Shown in pieces: positions 18,672-27,367 of a stretch of 64,000 nt of DNA. The stretch lies in the NCBI RefSeq assembly GCF_001263335.1, contig NZ_LGVW01000011.1, forward strand, positions 62,001 through 126,000, given 5' to 3'. The notes under the pieces were generated by a model. The model ran no database searches and had not been told where the DNA came from. It saw only the letters and a list, made by a program, of their open reading frames with translations. How positions within the stretch are numbered: the first letter of the stretch is position 1; each line of letters starts with the position of its first letter. Source of the stretch: Dichelobacter nodosus (lineage in GTDB: Bacteria; Pseudomonadota; Gammaproteobacteria; Cardiobacteriales; Cardiobacteriaceae). The translations under genes and the position numbers were made by a program.

Positions 18672-19483
18672 TAACGCCGTTTTAAATGGCAGGTTTGCAT
18701 AATATGCACCGCGAGCTCTTCAACGGATTTATGCGTGGTGTTGGCGTACGGCAAATTAAAACGATAAAACATTGCTTTGGCGTCGCTAACTTCGCGTTTG
18801 CAGGTCAAAATATCGGCGTATTCCGAATTGGGACGGCGTTCCTGTCGAATTTTTGATAATCGTTCGGGATCAATCGTTAAACCAAATAATTTGTTGCGAA
18901 ACGGTTTGACCATATTGGGCAAATTGGGACTTTGTAAGTCTTCAGGCGTGAGCGGATAATTGGCAGCGCGAATGCCGTATTGCAATGCGAGATATAAACA
19001 AGTTGGCGTTTTGCCGCTTCGAGAAACGCCGATCAAAATGACTTCCGCGTGTTGCAAATTTCTATCGCTGGAGCCGTCATCATGATTTAAGGTGAAATTC
19101 AACGATTCCATGCGCGCATCGTAACGTTCAGTGTTGATAATGCTATTAATGCGCGGCGAAAATTGTAAGGCGCTGACGCCCAATTCTTTTTCTAATGTGC
19201 CCAAAAAAGCATCAAAAAAACTCAAATGCAGTCCAGCGCTGCTTTTAACAATATTGCGAATTTCTTCATCTACGATGCTGGAAAAAACCAGCGGGCGCAG
19301 CGCGCTTTTTTCGGCGGTCGCATTGATGATATTGACTAATTGGTGCGCTTTTTCCGGCGAATCGATAAACGGGTGATTTTCTCGTTTTAAATTGACTTCA
19401 AATTGGTTGAGCAAAGCATCTCCCATACTTTCTACCGTGATACCGGTGCGGTCGGAAATGAAAAAAGCAGTTCTTCTTGGCAT
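18668..19483 (-). CDS. ppsR: PEP synthase regulatory protein (bifunctional kinase/pyrophosphorylase, DUF299)
   Basis: 271 residues. The family inactivates PEP synthase by ADP-dependent phosphorylation of a threonine next to the catalytic histidine and reactivates it with phosphate. The N-terminus RRTAFFISDRTGITVESMG and the P-loop GVSRSGKT (about 152-159), followed by TPTCLYLA and NYPL, are diagnostic. I chose the ATG at 19483, behind AAGG. It is divergent from ppsA, its expected substrate, across 253 nt. Its stop overlaps the hflD stop by 2 nt. Confidence 0.95.
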   Translation of the reverse strand: MPRRTAFFISDRTGITVESMGDALLNQFEVNLKRENHPFIDSPEKAHQLVNIINATAEKSALRPLVFSSIVDEEIRNIVKSSAGLHLSFFDAFLGTLEKELGVSALQFSPRINSIINTERYDARMESLNFTLNHDDGSSDRNLQHAEVILIGVSRSGKTPTCLYLALQYGIRAANYPLTPEDLQSPNLPNMVKPFRNKLFGLTIDPERLSKIRQERRPNSEYADILTCKREVSDAKAMFYRFNLPYANTTHKSVEELAVHIMQTCHLKRRY

Positions 19484-19675
19484 TATTTTTCCTTGATGAA
19501 TCAATTCGTTATTTATTGTACGCCACGCATTTTTAATGCTGACGAAATAAATGGGGCGTTATTATGCCGCGCGGGCAAAAGATTTTCACGGCGAAAAATA
19601 ATTTAAAAATAAAACGGGCAAGCTTTTGCCGTACGCCGGCGCGTTTTAGTGCGGTGATTTTATCGCGATTGAGGT

Positions 19676-19704
19676 TTTACTATATTTAAGCGAACTATTA
19701 GAAT
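19676..19704 (+). promoter_or_regulatory. Candidate ppsA promoter
   Basis: TTTACT (19676-19681) and TAGAAT (19699-19704) are spaced 17 bp, 32 nt before the ppsA ATG. The intergenic region also has GGCAAAAG and CTTTTGCC about 45 nt apart, which could pair. Match to consensus is moderate. Confidence 0.4.
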
Positions 19705-19736
19705 ACGCGCTTTATTTCTTAACGAGGGTTTGTGGC

Positions 19737-22121
19737 ATGGTTGATGAGTACGTCATTTGGTTTGAAAATTTGCGCATGAGCGATGTGGAACGGGTCGGCG
19801 GCAAAAATGCATCTTTGGGAGAGATGATCAGTCAGTTAACGGAAAGAGGCGTGCGCGTTCCCGGCGGCTTTGCCACGACTGCCGCCGCTTATCGCGCTTT
19901 TTTAGCGCATGACGGTTTGGATAATCGCATCGCCGCGGCGCTTAAAGATTTAAATGTTGATGATGTGGTTGCTTTGGCAGAAGTTGGGCAAAAAATTCGT
20001 CAATGGATTTTGGAAACGCCATTTCCGCAAGCGTTTGATGAGGCTTTAGCAAAGGCGTGGAAAAAAATGGTTGCCGATGCCGGATCAGATGAGATTTCGG
20101 TTGCCGTGCGTTCTTCTGCTACCGCTGAAGATTTACCGGACGCATCATTTGCCGGTCAACAAGAAACATATTTAAATATCAAAGGATTAGATAACGTTAA
20201 AGAAGCCATTCATCACGTTTTTGCTTCTTTATATAACGACCGCGCAATTTCTTACCGCGTTCACAAAGGTTTTGCCCACGATATGGTGGCGCTGTCTGCC
20301 GGCGTGCAACGTATGGTGCGCTCTGATACGGGCGCTTCTGGCGTAATGTTTTCCATCGATACCGAAAGCGGATTTAATCAAGTGGTTTTCATCACCGCGG
20401 CATACGGTTTAGGCGAAACCGTGGTGCAGGGCGCCGTTAACCCCGATGAATTTTATGTACACAAACCCACGTTAGCCGCCGGTCGTCCCGCGATTTTGCG
20501 CAAAACTTTGGGCTCTAAACGCATCAAAATGATTTTTAGCGATACCGCACAAGCGGGAAAATCCGTGCAAACAATTGATGTTTCTTTGGCAGAACGGCAA
20601 CGTTTCGCGATTTCTGATAAAGAAATTACGGAACTCGCGCAATTTGCCGTGTTAATTGAACAACATTATGGTTGCCCGATGGATATTGAATGGGGACGCG
20701 ATGGTTTTGACGGCAAACTTTATATTTTGCAAGCGCGCCCAGAAACGGTGAAATCGCAAGAACAGCATCAAAATACGCTGCGCCGTTATCAAATTACTGG
20801 CGAAAAACAAGCGTTATGCCGCGGACGTGCGATTGGGCAAAAAGTCGGTCAGGGGCGCGTGCGCAAAGTTAGCGATGCTTCTGAAATGGATAAAGTGCAA
20901 GCCGGCGATATTTTGGTTACCGATATGACCGATCCCGATTGGGAGCCCGTTATGAAGCGTGCGGCAGCCATCGTTACTAATCGCGGCGGCAGAACGTGCC
21001 ACGCGGCAATTATTGCTCGTGAATTGGGCATTCCTGCAGTGGTGGGTTGTCATAATGCTTCTGAAGTGTTGCAAGAAGGGCAGGAAGTAACGGTTTCTTG
21101 CGCGGAAGGCGATACGGGTTTTGTATACCGCGGCAAATTAAACGTTGATATTCATGATTTTGCGCTCAACGATATGCCAGAACCGCCCGTTAAAATTATG
21201 ATGAATGTGGGCAATCCGGAATTGGCGTTTTCTTTTGCTCATTTGCCAAATGAAGGCATTGGTTTGGCGCGTATGGAATTTATTATTAACCGTCAAATCG
21301 GTATGCACCCCAAATTATTATTGGCTTTTGATGAACAAGATGAAGAAGTCAAAGAAGAAATTGAAGACCGCATTGCGGGATACGATTCGCCGGTGGATTT
21401 TTATGTGCGTAAGATTGCAGAAGGCGTGGCAACAATTGCGGCATCGGTTTATCCGCGCAAAATCATCGTGCGACTTTCTGATTTTAAATCAAATGAATAC
21501 GCAGGTTTGATCGGTGGTAAACAATACGAACCGCACGAAGATAATCCGATGTTGGGTTATCGCGGCGCAGCGCGTTATATTGCGCCGGATTTTGCGGATT
21601 GCTTTGCTTTGGAATGCCGCGCGCTGAAATACGTACGCGATGAAATGGGGCTCATTAATGTGGAATTGATGATTCCTTTTGTGCGTACTTTAAAAGAAGC
21701 GGCTGCCGTTGTAGAAACCTTAAAAAACAATGGATTGGAACGCGGTAAAAATGGTTTGCGCTTGATTATGATGTGCGAAGTACCGAGTAACGCGATTTTG
21801 GCAGAACAATTTTTGGAATATTTTGATGGCTTTTCTATCGGCTCTAACGATATGACGCAATTAACTTTAGGCGTTGATAGAGATAGCGGCGGCGTTATTG
21901 CAGCAACTTTTGATGAACGCGATCCTGCGGTAAAAGCCATGTTGCATTTGGCAATTACGGCGTGTCGTAACCAAGGAAAATATATTGGTATTTGTGGACA
22001 AGGTCCTTCTGATCACCCTGATTTTGCGCGGTGGTTAGTTGAAGAAGGCGTTTCTTCAATTTCTTTAAATCCTGATACGGTGATTTCAACTTGGTTGTAT
22101 TTGGCAAACGCCAAACAGTAA
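19737..22121 (+). CDS. ppsA: Phosphoenolpyruvate synthase
   Basis: 794 residues, standard length. Converts pyruvate and ATP to PEP, AMP and phosphate for gluconeogenesis. The N-terminal nucleotide-binding domain has [12 protein letters not shown] near residue 19 and [20 protein letters not shown]. The swivelling domain carries the catalytic histidine and regulatory threonine in [21 protein letters not shown] (about 417-437). The PEP-binding barrel includes [18 protein letters not shown] and the catalytic cysteine in [16 protein letters not shown] serves as ribosome-binding site. ppsR next door is the expected regulator. Confidence 0.97.
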   Translation: MVDEYVIWFENLRMSDVERVGGKNASLGEMISQLTERGVRVPGGFATTAAAYRAFLAHDGLDNRIAAALKDLNVDDVVALAEVGQKIRQWILETPFPQAFDEALAKAWKKMVADAGSDEISVAVRSSATAEDLPDASFAGQQETYLNIKGLDNVKEAIHHVFASLYNDRAISYRVHKGFAHDMVALSAGVQRMVRSDTGASGVMFSIDTESGFNQVVFITAAYGLGETVVQGAVNPDEFYVHKPTLAAGRPAILRKTLGSKRIKMIFSDTAQAGKSVQTIDVSLAERQRFAISDKEITELAQFAVLIEQHYGCPMDIEWGRDGFDGKLYILQARPETVKSQEQHQNTLRRYQITGEKQALCRGRAIGQKVGQGRVRKVSDASEMDKVQAGDILVTDMTDPDWEPVMKRAAAIVTNRGGRTCHAAIIARELGIPAVVGCHNASEVLQEGQEVTVSCAEGDTGFVYRGKLNVDIHDFALNDMPEPPVKIMMNVGNPELAFSFAHLPNEGIGLARMEFIINRQIGMHPKLLLAFDEQDEEVKEEIEDRIAGYDSPVDFYVRKIAEGVATIAASVYPRKIIVRLSDFKSNEYAGLIGGKQYEPHEDNPMLGYRGAARYIAPDFADCFALECRALKYVRDEMGLINVELMIPFVRTLKEAAAVVETLKNNGLERGKNGLRLIMMCEVPSNAILAEQFLEYFDGFSIGSNDMTQLTLGVDRDSGGVIAATFDERDPAVKAMLHLAITACRNQGKYIGICGQGPSDHPDFARWLVEEGVSSISLNPDTVISTWLYLANAKQ

Positions 22122-22128
22122 AAATAAA

Positions 22129-22170
22129 ACCGGCGCCGGATTTTAAAACTGGCGCCGGTAATCATTTTTC
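22129..22170. terminator. Terminator between convergent ppsA and ung
   Basis: ACCGGCGCC (22129-22137) pairs with GGCGCCGGT (22151-22159) around a 13-nt loop. ATCATTTTTC follows on plus and TTTTATTTTT on minus, so it probably serves both strands. Confidence 0.8.
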
Positions 22171-22177
22171 TTAAATA

Positions 22178-22867
22178 TTACACTTGCCAATTAATCGGCG
22201 TCTTTCCGTGCGCGATTAAATAATCATTGGCGCGCCGAAAATGATCGCAACCGATAAATGCACCGCCAGCGAGCGGCGACGGGTGCACCGCCGTTAAAAT
22301 GCAATGTTTTTCCGCATCAATAAATTGCGCTTTCGCTTTGGCAAAATTACCCCATAACATAAAAACAATATGTTCCCGTTCATTTGATAACGCTTCAATA
22401 GCCGCGTGGGTAAATTCCTGCCAACCGATAGCGCGATGACTGCCGGCTTTTCCGGCTTCTACCGTCAGCGATGCGTTTAATAATAAAACGCCTTGTTTTG
22501 CCCACGCGCTTAAATCGCCGTGATCGGGTACCTGAAAATCCGGATAACTGCGTTTGAGTTCTTTATAAATATTGAGCAAAGAGGGCGGTGGGCGCACGCC
22601 TTTAGGCACCGAAAACGATAATCCCATCGCCTGACCGCGCCCGTGATATGGATCTTGCCCAATAATAACGGCTTTTACCGCATCAAATGGCGTTTGATCA
22701 AAAGCGTTAAAAATCAATTTATTAGGCGGATAAGTGACGATTCCTTGCGCTTTTGCCGCGAGTAACGTTTCTTTAATGCGCACAAAATAATCTTGGGAAA
22801 ATTGTTCATACAACACTTTCTTCCAACTTTCCTCGATGCGCACATTTTCCGGACAAACTTCGATCAT
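22178..22867 (-). CDS. ung: Uracil-DNA glycosylase, family 1
   Basis: 229 residues. Excises uracil from DNA at the start of base-excision repair. The water-activating loop GQDPYHGRGQAMG and the minor-groove loop VHPSPLAGGAF are intact, and the FMLWGNFAKAK block is conserved. AGGAGTAATT precedes the ATG. It starts 2 nt after the stop of the MliC-like lipoprotein and so appears to be the last gene of the long envelope operon that begins at xpaC, an unexpected partner for a repair enzyme. Confidence 0.97.
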   Translation of the reverse strand: MIEVCPENVRIEESWKKVLYEQFSQDYFVRIKETLLAAKAQGIVTYPPNKLIFNAFDQTPFDAVKAVIIGQDPYHGRGQAMGLSFSVPKGVRPPPSLLNIYKELKRSYPDFQVPDHGDLSAWAKQGVLLLNASLTVEAGKAGSHRAIGWQEFTHAAIEALSNEREHIVFMLWGNFAKAKAQFIDAEKHCILTAVHPSPLAGGAFIGCDHFRRANDYLIAHGKTPINWQV

Positions 22868-22869
22868 AA

Positions 22870-23235
22870 TTACTCCTGAAGACGGCAGCCCGTCACCAGC
22901 ACATTATCAGAATAGGGCGCGCCGATAACGGCATGACGTCCATCGCTAAAAAAAGCCAGCGTTGCATTTTGATAAATCACCGGACGCGTACTTTCTTGTT
23001 TTTGCAAATGATATTTTTTCCCTTGATAAGTGAGCGTCAGCTTTTTTTTTTGATGATCGCGCAGTTGCGTTTCAATTTTTTCACCACGATCACATTGCCA
23101 GCGATGCCGTCCTAAAGGAAGATGCACTTGCTCGGGCTCTTGTTCATCGATAATGGTTTGTTTTTTTTCTAATGAAGATTGGCAAGCGCATAAAATCACA
23201 GCCAATATCGTTAATAAACTGATTTTATTCAACAT
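22870..23235 (-). CDS. mliC: MliC-like C-type lysozyme inhibitor lipoprotein
   Basis: 121 residues from the ATG at 23235, giving a clean lipoprotein signal MLNKISLLTILAVILCAC with the acylated Cys at residue 18. The mature part fits the MliC/PliC family: WQCDRGEKIETQL, a basic beta-rich core (KKLTLTYQGKKYHLQKQEST), YQNATLAFFSDGRHAVIG in place of the usual Y-x-FWSKG-E block, and the C-terminal VLVTGCRLQE, which resembles the end of E. coli MliC. The two cysteines match the conserved disulfide. Likely role: outer-membrane protection from host lysozyme. It sits 2 nt after a Slt transglycosylase gene. Family assignment is from motifs only. Confidence 0.7.
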   Translation of the reverse strand: MLNKISLLTILAVILCACQSSLEKKQTIIDEQEPEQVHLPLGRHRWQCDRGEKIETQLRDHQKKKLTLTYQGKKYHLQKQESTRPVIYQNATLAFFSDGRHAVIGAPYSDNVLVTGCRLQE

Positions 23236-23237
23236 AA

Positions 23238-25103
23238 TTACCACATTCGTATGTTTTTCTGTTGCCACGGCTGCACCGGCAAACCCAAACGGTACTCATA
23301 GACTTTTTCATATTCCAAAACTTGCTTAACGTAATCGCGGGTTTCATAAAAAGGAATTTGAGCAATCCATTCATCGAGCGGCAAATTGGGGCGTTCCTGC
23401 AACCATTTATTAACGCGCGCCGGCCCCGCATTATAAGCCGCGGCGGCATAAGCTAAATGCCCAAATTGGTTTAAACAATCGTACAAATACCAACTTCCCA
23501 AACGAATATTAACGGCAGGATCAATTAAACTGGCGCTGCCGCTATAAGGAATATTATGTTTTTTTGCCGTGTGATGAGCGGTTGCCGGCATGATTTGCAT
23601 TAAACCGACAGCACCCGCCGCGGATTTGATTTCCGGTTGAAAAATACTTTCTTTGCGCATAATGGCAAAAATTTTTGCCGGCGAAATTGCCAATTGCTTT
23701 GCCATCTGCCGCACCAAATCCTGATGATGCAAAGCAAAACGCTGCTGCAAATAATCCCATTTTTTAGTTTTCGCCAACGTGCTCACGGCTTGCACCGACC
23801 AACCTAATTCATCAGCAAAAAGCGCCAATTGTTCGAGTTGTTCGGGCGTTAACTGCTTTTGCAAACTGTAAAATTCTTGCAACGCGCGCCGTTTTTCGCC
23901 TAATTGCCAAAACGTTTTTAAACGATAAGTTTCGGGGCGCCGCATAATTCTATGATAATCGATTGTTTTTACTAATGATTTATTATTAAAACGATAAGAT
24001 TGCTTCATTTTTTCGGCAGCAAGAAAACCAAAAAAATCACGTTCCAACGCCGCGCGCCGATAATAATTATCAGCTTTTTCTTGATGTCCAGAACGTTCAA
24101 AACTTTTGGCAATCCAATACAAAATTTCCGGTTTTTTCAAAGTTTCCGCGTCCAAAGTATCGAGCAATAACGGCGCCAAACTCGATAATTTATGTGTGCG
24201 CAAATGATGCGCAATCACATCAAAAACGGTATTCATTTGTTGCCGATCGCGCGGAATAGCGTGATAAATAAACAATAATTCCGGTGCATCTTGTTGCGCG
24301 AGTTTTGCCGCTAAACGATTAAAACTCTCGGCTAACGCTTCATCTTCTTCCAGCGAAACATTTTGCCGCAGCGCTTCCAAAGCTAATTGCGTGGCGGCTG
24401 TTAAATCTTTTGACGCCAAACGCGTGATGCCGTCGGCTAAAATCGCGCTTTTCCACGTTTGCGGTAATAAAAATGCTTTTTCTATCGGCTCATTGCGGCG
24501 CCGAATAGACAACCATAATTGCGCGGCTTGTTGATCGCTGCCCGTCATCAAACGCGTTAAATATTGTGCCAGCGCAAGATTATTGGCGCGCAAAGTGCGT
24601 TTAAAGCGTTCTGCAATCAGTGCCGGCGGAATTTTGATGTTGGGGTGCGCAAAAACGGGATCGCAGGCGCTGTCGATATTGCCATCTTTTAACCATAATT
24701 CTTCAATATGTTTTTGTGCGGCGGCGGTTTTTCCCGTTGCCAGCAGCGCTTGTCGCCAAATGCATTCGCAGCGTTCGCTGGCAAAATGCGGGGAATATGC
24801 TGCCAAAATCGCGTCCGTTTGATTGTTTTTTAACCAAATCGGAAAAATTTTAACGGCTAATTGTGCGGCAAATGGGCTGCGGGCGTGTTGTTGCAAAAAA
24901 GTGACGATTTCCGCGCTGGCGGTGGTTTCGCCGTGTTGCACGTAAGCTTCATATTGCAAATAGGGATATAAAGGGTGCCCAAAAAATTGTTGGTAATCGC
25001 TCAACGGCGCGCCGGCACGCAACGCTGCCTCCGCTTCCAATAAACGATTGGCACGCGCGCTGGTGATGATAAGAAAAAAAGCCAATAAAATATTTTTAAA
25101 CAT
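23238..25103 (-). CDS. slt: Soluble lytic murein transglycosylase, Slt70 type
   Basis: 621 residues, size of Slt70. Cleaves glycan strands of peptidoglycan with formation of 1,6-anhydroMurNAc, in the periplasm. A signal peptide (MFKNILLAFFLIITSARA) is followed by a long helical superhelix domain (about 20-450) and the catalytic SLT domain. The catalytic glutamate is Glu485 in MRKESIF, with AAGAVGLMQIMPATA and AYNAGPARVNKWL downstream. GAGAAG precedes the ATG. Third transglycosylase in a row in this operon and the only one with the Slt superhelix. Confidence 0.95.
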   Translation of the reverse strand: MFKNILLAFFLIITSARANRLLEAEAALRAGAPLSDYQQFFGHPLYPYLQYEAYVQHGETTASAEIVTFLQQHARSPFAAQLAVKIFPIWLKNNQTDAILAAYSPHFASERCECIWRQALLATGKTAAAQKHIEELWLKDGNIDSACDPVFAHPNIKIPPALIAERFKRTLRANNLALAQYLTRLMTGSDQQAAQLWLSIRRRNEPIEKAFLLPQTWKSAILADGITRLASKDLTAATQLALEALRQNVSLEEDEALAESFNRLAAKLAQQDAPELLFIYHAIPRDRQQMNTVFDVIAHHLRTHKLSSLAPLLLDTLDAETLKKPEILYWIAKSFERSGHQEKADNYYRRAALERDFFGFLAAEKMKQSYRFNNKSLVKTIDYHRIMRRPETYRLKTFWQLGEKRRALQEFYSLQKQLTPEQLEQLALFADELGWSVQAVSTLAKTKKWDYLQQRFALHHQDLVRQMAKQLAISPAKIFAIMRKESIFQPEIKSAAGAVGLMQIMPATAHHTAKKHNIPYSGSASLIDPAVNIRLGSWYLYDCLNQFGHLAYAAAAYNAGPARVNKWLQERPNLPLDEWIAQIPFYETRDYVKQVLEYEKVYEYRLGLPVQPWQQKNIRMW

Positions 25104-25118
25104 GAACTTCTCGGCTGA

Positions 25119-25817
25119 TTATTGAATATGCATTTTCCACTCGTTTTGATAATGCCCGCGATACGCTAACACGCGGTTAACGTAATTTTGCGTTTCAGGG
25201 TAGGGCGGAATCGTGTAATGATATTTTTTCACGGCTTCGGGGCCAGCATTGTATGCGGCGAGCGCTAACGCTTCATTACCATTAAAATAAGTCAGCATTT
25301 GCCGCAAATAACGAACGCCACCATCAATATTTAAAGCAGGATCAAATGGATCGTTAACGTTTAACGCACTGGCAGTTGTCGGCATTAATTGCATCAAACC
25401 AATAGCGCCTTTATTAGAAACCACTTCAGAACGATAAGCCGATTCCACCGTAATCACCGCGTGAACCAAACTGGCATCAACTTGATGTTTTTTGGCTAAT
25501 TCATTGATTAAATTCTTCATTTCATTTTGACGTTTTTCAAATTCGCCGCTGGGTTTGCTCACCGTTTGCGCGCCGGTTTTGCCGCTGGGTTTTACGATAC
25601 ATTGATGACGAATGCGAATTAACACGCCGTTAATCTTTAATTCTGCTTTGCAGGCGGAAGAAACCGAAGTTTTCGTGGTCAACGGTCTGCCCAAACTGCA
25701 GGGAATATAATGCGTTTTACCATTTTTAACGTAACTGCCGCAGGAACGCGCGGCAAAACAATGAGTAGCAAACGCGTTTAACAGTAAAAAAATGATAAAT
25801 TTTTTCAGCACAATCAC
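25119..25817 (-). CDS. Lytic transglycosylase, short, with N-terminal cysteine modules
   Basis: 232 residues. A signal peptide (about 1-22) is followed by two cysteine-bracketed segments (SCGSYVKNGKTHYIPCSLG and CKAELKINGVLIRIRHQC) and an SLT catalytic domain. The catalytic glutamate is Glu125 in TVESAY; GAIGLMQLMPTTA and ALAAYNAGPEAV follow. The C-terminus PPYPETQNYVNRVLAYRGHY is closely similar to that of the gene upstream, so the two are tandem paralogs. It starts with GTG at 25817 overlapping the upstream stop (GTGA). Periplasmic peptidoglycan cleavage is expected; the N-terminal modules are not recognised. Confidence 0.9.
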   Translation of the reverse strand: MIVLKKFIIFLLLNAFATHCFAARSCGSYVKNGKTHYIPCSLGRPLTTKTSVSSACKAELKINGVLIRIRHQCIVKPSGKTGAQTVSKPSGEFEKRQNEMKNLINELAKKHQVDASLVHAVITVESAYRSEVVSNKGAIGLMQLMPTTASALNVNDPFDPALNIDGGVRYLRQMLTYFNGNEALALAAYNAGPEAVKKYHYTIPPYPETQNYVNRVLAYRGHYQNEWKMHIQ

Positions 25818-27367
25818 AAACCTATCAAAGACGGATTACTTTTATAACGGCGGTAATATTGCATAACTTTTGGCACATAAGCGCGAGTTTCAATAAACGG
25901 CGGAATTTTATAACCATATTTGCGCACATTGCCTTCCCCCGCGTTATAACCGGCAACTGCGAGCTCTAAATTGCCATTAAATTCGTTGAGCAACCATTTC
26001 AAATACGTTGTTCCTCCGCGGACGTTTTCGCCAGTATGAAAAGCATCGGTTACACCAAAACGCCGCGCCGTCGCCGGCATCAATTGCATCAAACCTTGCG
26101 CGCCCGCGCGTGAAACAGCTTTGGGTTTATAAGCCGATTCAGCAGAAATCACCGCATGCACCAAAAAGGGATCGACGCCAATCGTGCGCGCGATGCGGTT
26201 AATTTCGGCAGATAATCCGCGTTGACGTTCCAAAAATTGTCCACTGACGGGAATGTCTAACGTTTTAATATAGGCGGCTTTAATTTTGCGCGCTTCAACA
26301 ATCAAAGCGGCAGGGCAATCTTTTGTGGGCTCGAGGTGAAAAATTTTGCCATCAGCGCTGGTTACCGTTCCGCCGCAAGAACCTTCAACGTTTAAATAAT
26401 TTTGATACGGCGCAACCGTTGCCTGCTGCTCGCCATAAACAACCACGCCGCCGCTGCTGCCGAGCGTAAAATCATAAGAACGCGTGGCGCATCCATATTC
26501 ACGTTTTACGCCATTAAAATGCACTTTTCCCGCGCCGGTGCAACGAATAGCAGCGGTTGCCGTTGGTTCTGGTTCATTAAGATTTTGCACGCCTTGAACC
26601 GCTAAATCGCCTAAAGAACGCGGCTGTGTAGATTGTTGTTTAAAACGCGCTTTGGCGCTGGCAAACGAACGAGAAAAAAAACTGCAACGTCTAAACTTAG
26701 TTTGTTGATTTTCCGCAACATAACTGGCGCGCCCATCTTGATCAAAACATTTATAAATATCCATCGGCGGTGAATCCGTAACGGCAATTTCGCCTTTTCC
26801 TGATGATTTTTCGGTGGTGGGTTTGGACGTCGTTTTTTTCGGTTTGGGTTGCCACGCATCGGCTTTTTTAGCAAAAAAACGGCATTGTTCGTGAGGCGGC
26901 TCCGTGGCTTCTAAAATTTCATCGCCATTAGCATGAATACAAATATAAAGATTAACGGGTTTGGGTTGATTTTTTTCTTCTTTTTCAACGGTTTTCGTTT
27001 CTGGAATTTGATTTTTATTGAGCGCGGCAGGTTTTTCTGATTGCCCCGCTTGAACCTTGGGTTGCTCGATAAAACGAAATAACTGCGATGCCGGAATGCC
27101 TTGTTCGGGAACGTTTTTTTCAGGAAGCGCGATCTTTGTTGCCGTCGGTGGCACGGGAGATACCGCTTTCGGTGGCGCGGAAGTTGTTTTTTGTGGCGCA
27201 AACATTCCTTTTGTATAAGGCACGCAATTTGCGGATTTTTTTTCAGCAGGAACAATCGTTTGCATACCGTCCGGCGCAGTGCAAACAAACAGCGCATTTT
27301 GCGCAAAAGCGCTGCCTACAAAAATAAACGTCGCGCCCACAAAAAAACGGTAAAAAACGTTCATCAT
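25814..27367 (-). CDS. Lytic transglycosylase with repeated DUF4124-like cysteine modules
   Basis: 517 residues. A signal peptide (about 1-22) leads into three similar segments, each a Cys in F/Y-x-C-x-x-x-x-G followed about 20 residues later by a second Cys: C29/C48, C143/C162 and C207/C228. The third, IYKCFDQDGRASYVAE, looks like a DUF4124 domain. A fourth, less similar pair is C276/C293. Low-complexity linkers rich in Pro, Lys and Thr separate them. The C-terminal SLT domain has catalytic Glu410 in SAESAY, then GAQGLMQLMPATA and VAGYNAGEGNVRKYG. Start and stop overlap neighbours by 4 nt. The modules may bind the wall or partners; that is inference. Confidence 0.9.
   Translation of the reverse strand: MMNVFYRFFVGATFIFVGSAFAQNALFVCTAPDGMQTIVPAEKKSANCVPYTKGMFAPQKTTSAPPKAVSPVPPTATKIALPEKNVPEQGIPASQLFRFIEQPKVQAGQSEKPAALNKNQIPETKTVEKEEKNQPKPVNLYICIHANGDEILEATEPPHEQCRFFAKKADAWQPKPKKTTSKPTTEKSSGKGEIAVTDSPPMDIYKCFDQDGRASYVAENQQTKFRRCSFFSRSFASAKARFKQQSTQPRSLGDLAVQGVQNLNEPEPTATAAIRCTGAGKVHFNGVKREYGCATRSYDFTLGSSGGVVVYGEQQATVAPYQNYLNVEGSCGGTVTSADGKIFHLEPTKDCPAALIVEARKIKAAYIKTLDIPVSGQFLERQRGLSAEINRIARTIGVDPFLVHAVISAESAYKPKAVSRAGAQGLMQLMPATARRFGVTDAFHTGENVRGGTTYLKWLLNEFNGNLELAVAGYNAGEGNVRKYGYKIPPFIETRAYVPKVMQYYRRYKSNPSLIGL

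Noticed and set aside
23238-23268. Longer MliC-like protein starting inside slt
   Set aside because: The ATG at 23235 gives an exact lipoprotein signal; the extension would bury it.
26911-27306. Lys/Arg-rich ORF within the 517-residue transglycosylase
   Set aside because: Alternative frame of a low-complexity Pro/Lys region; no start signal.
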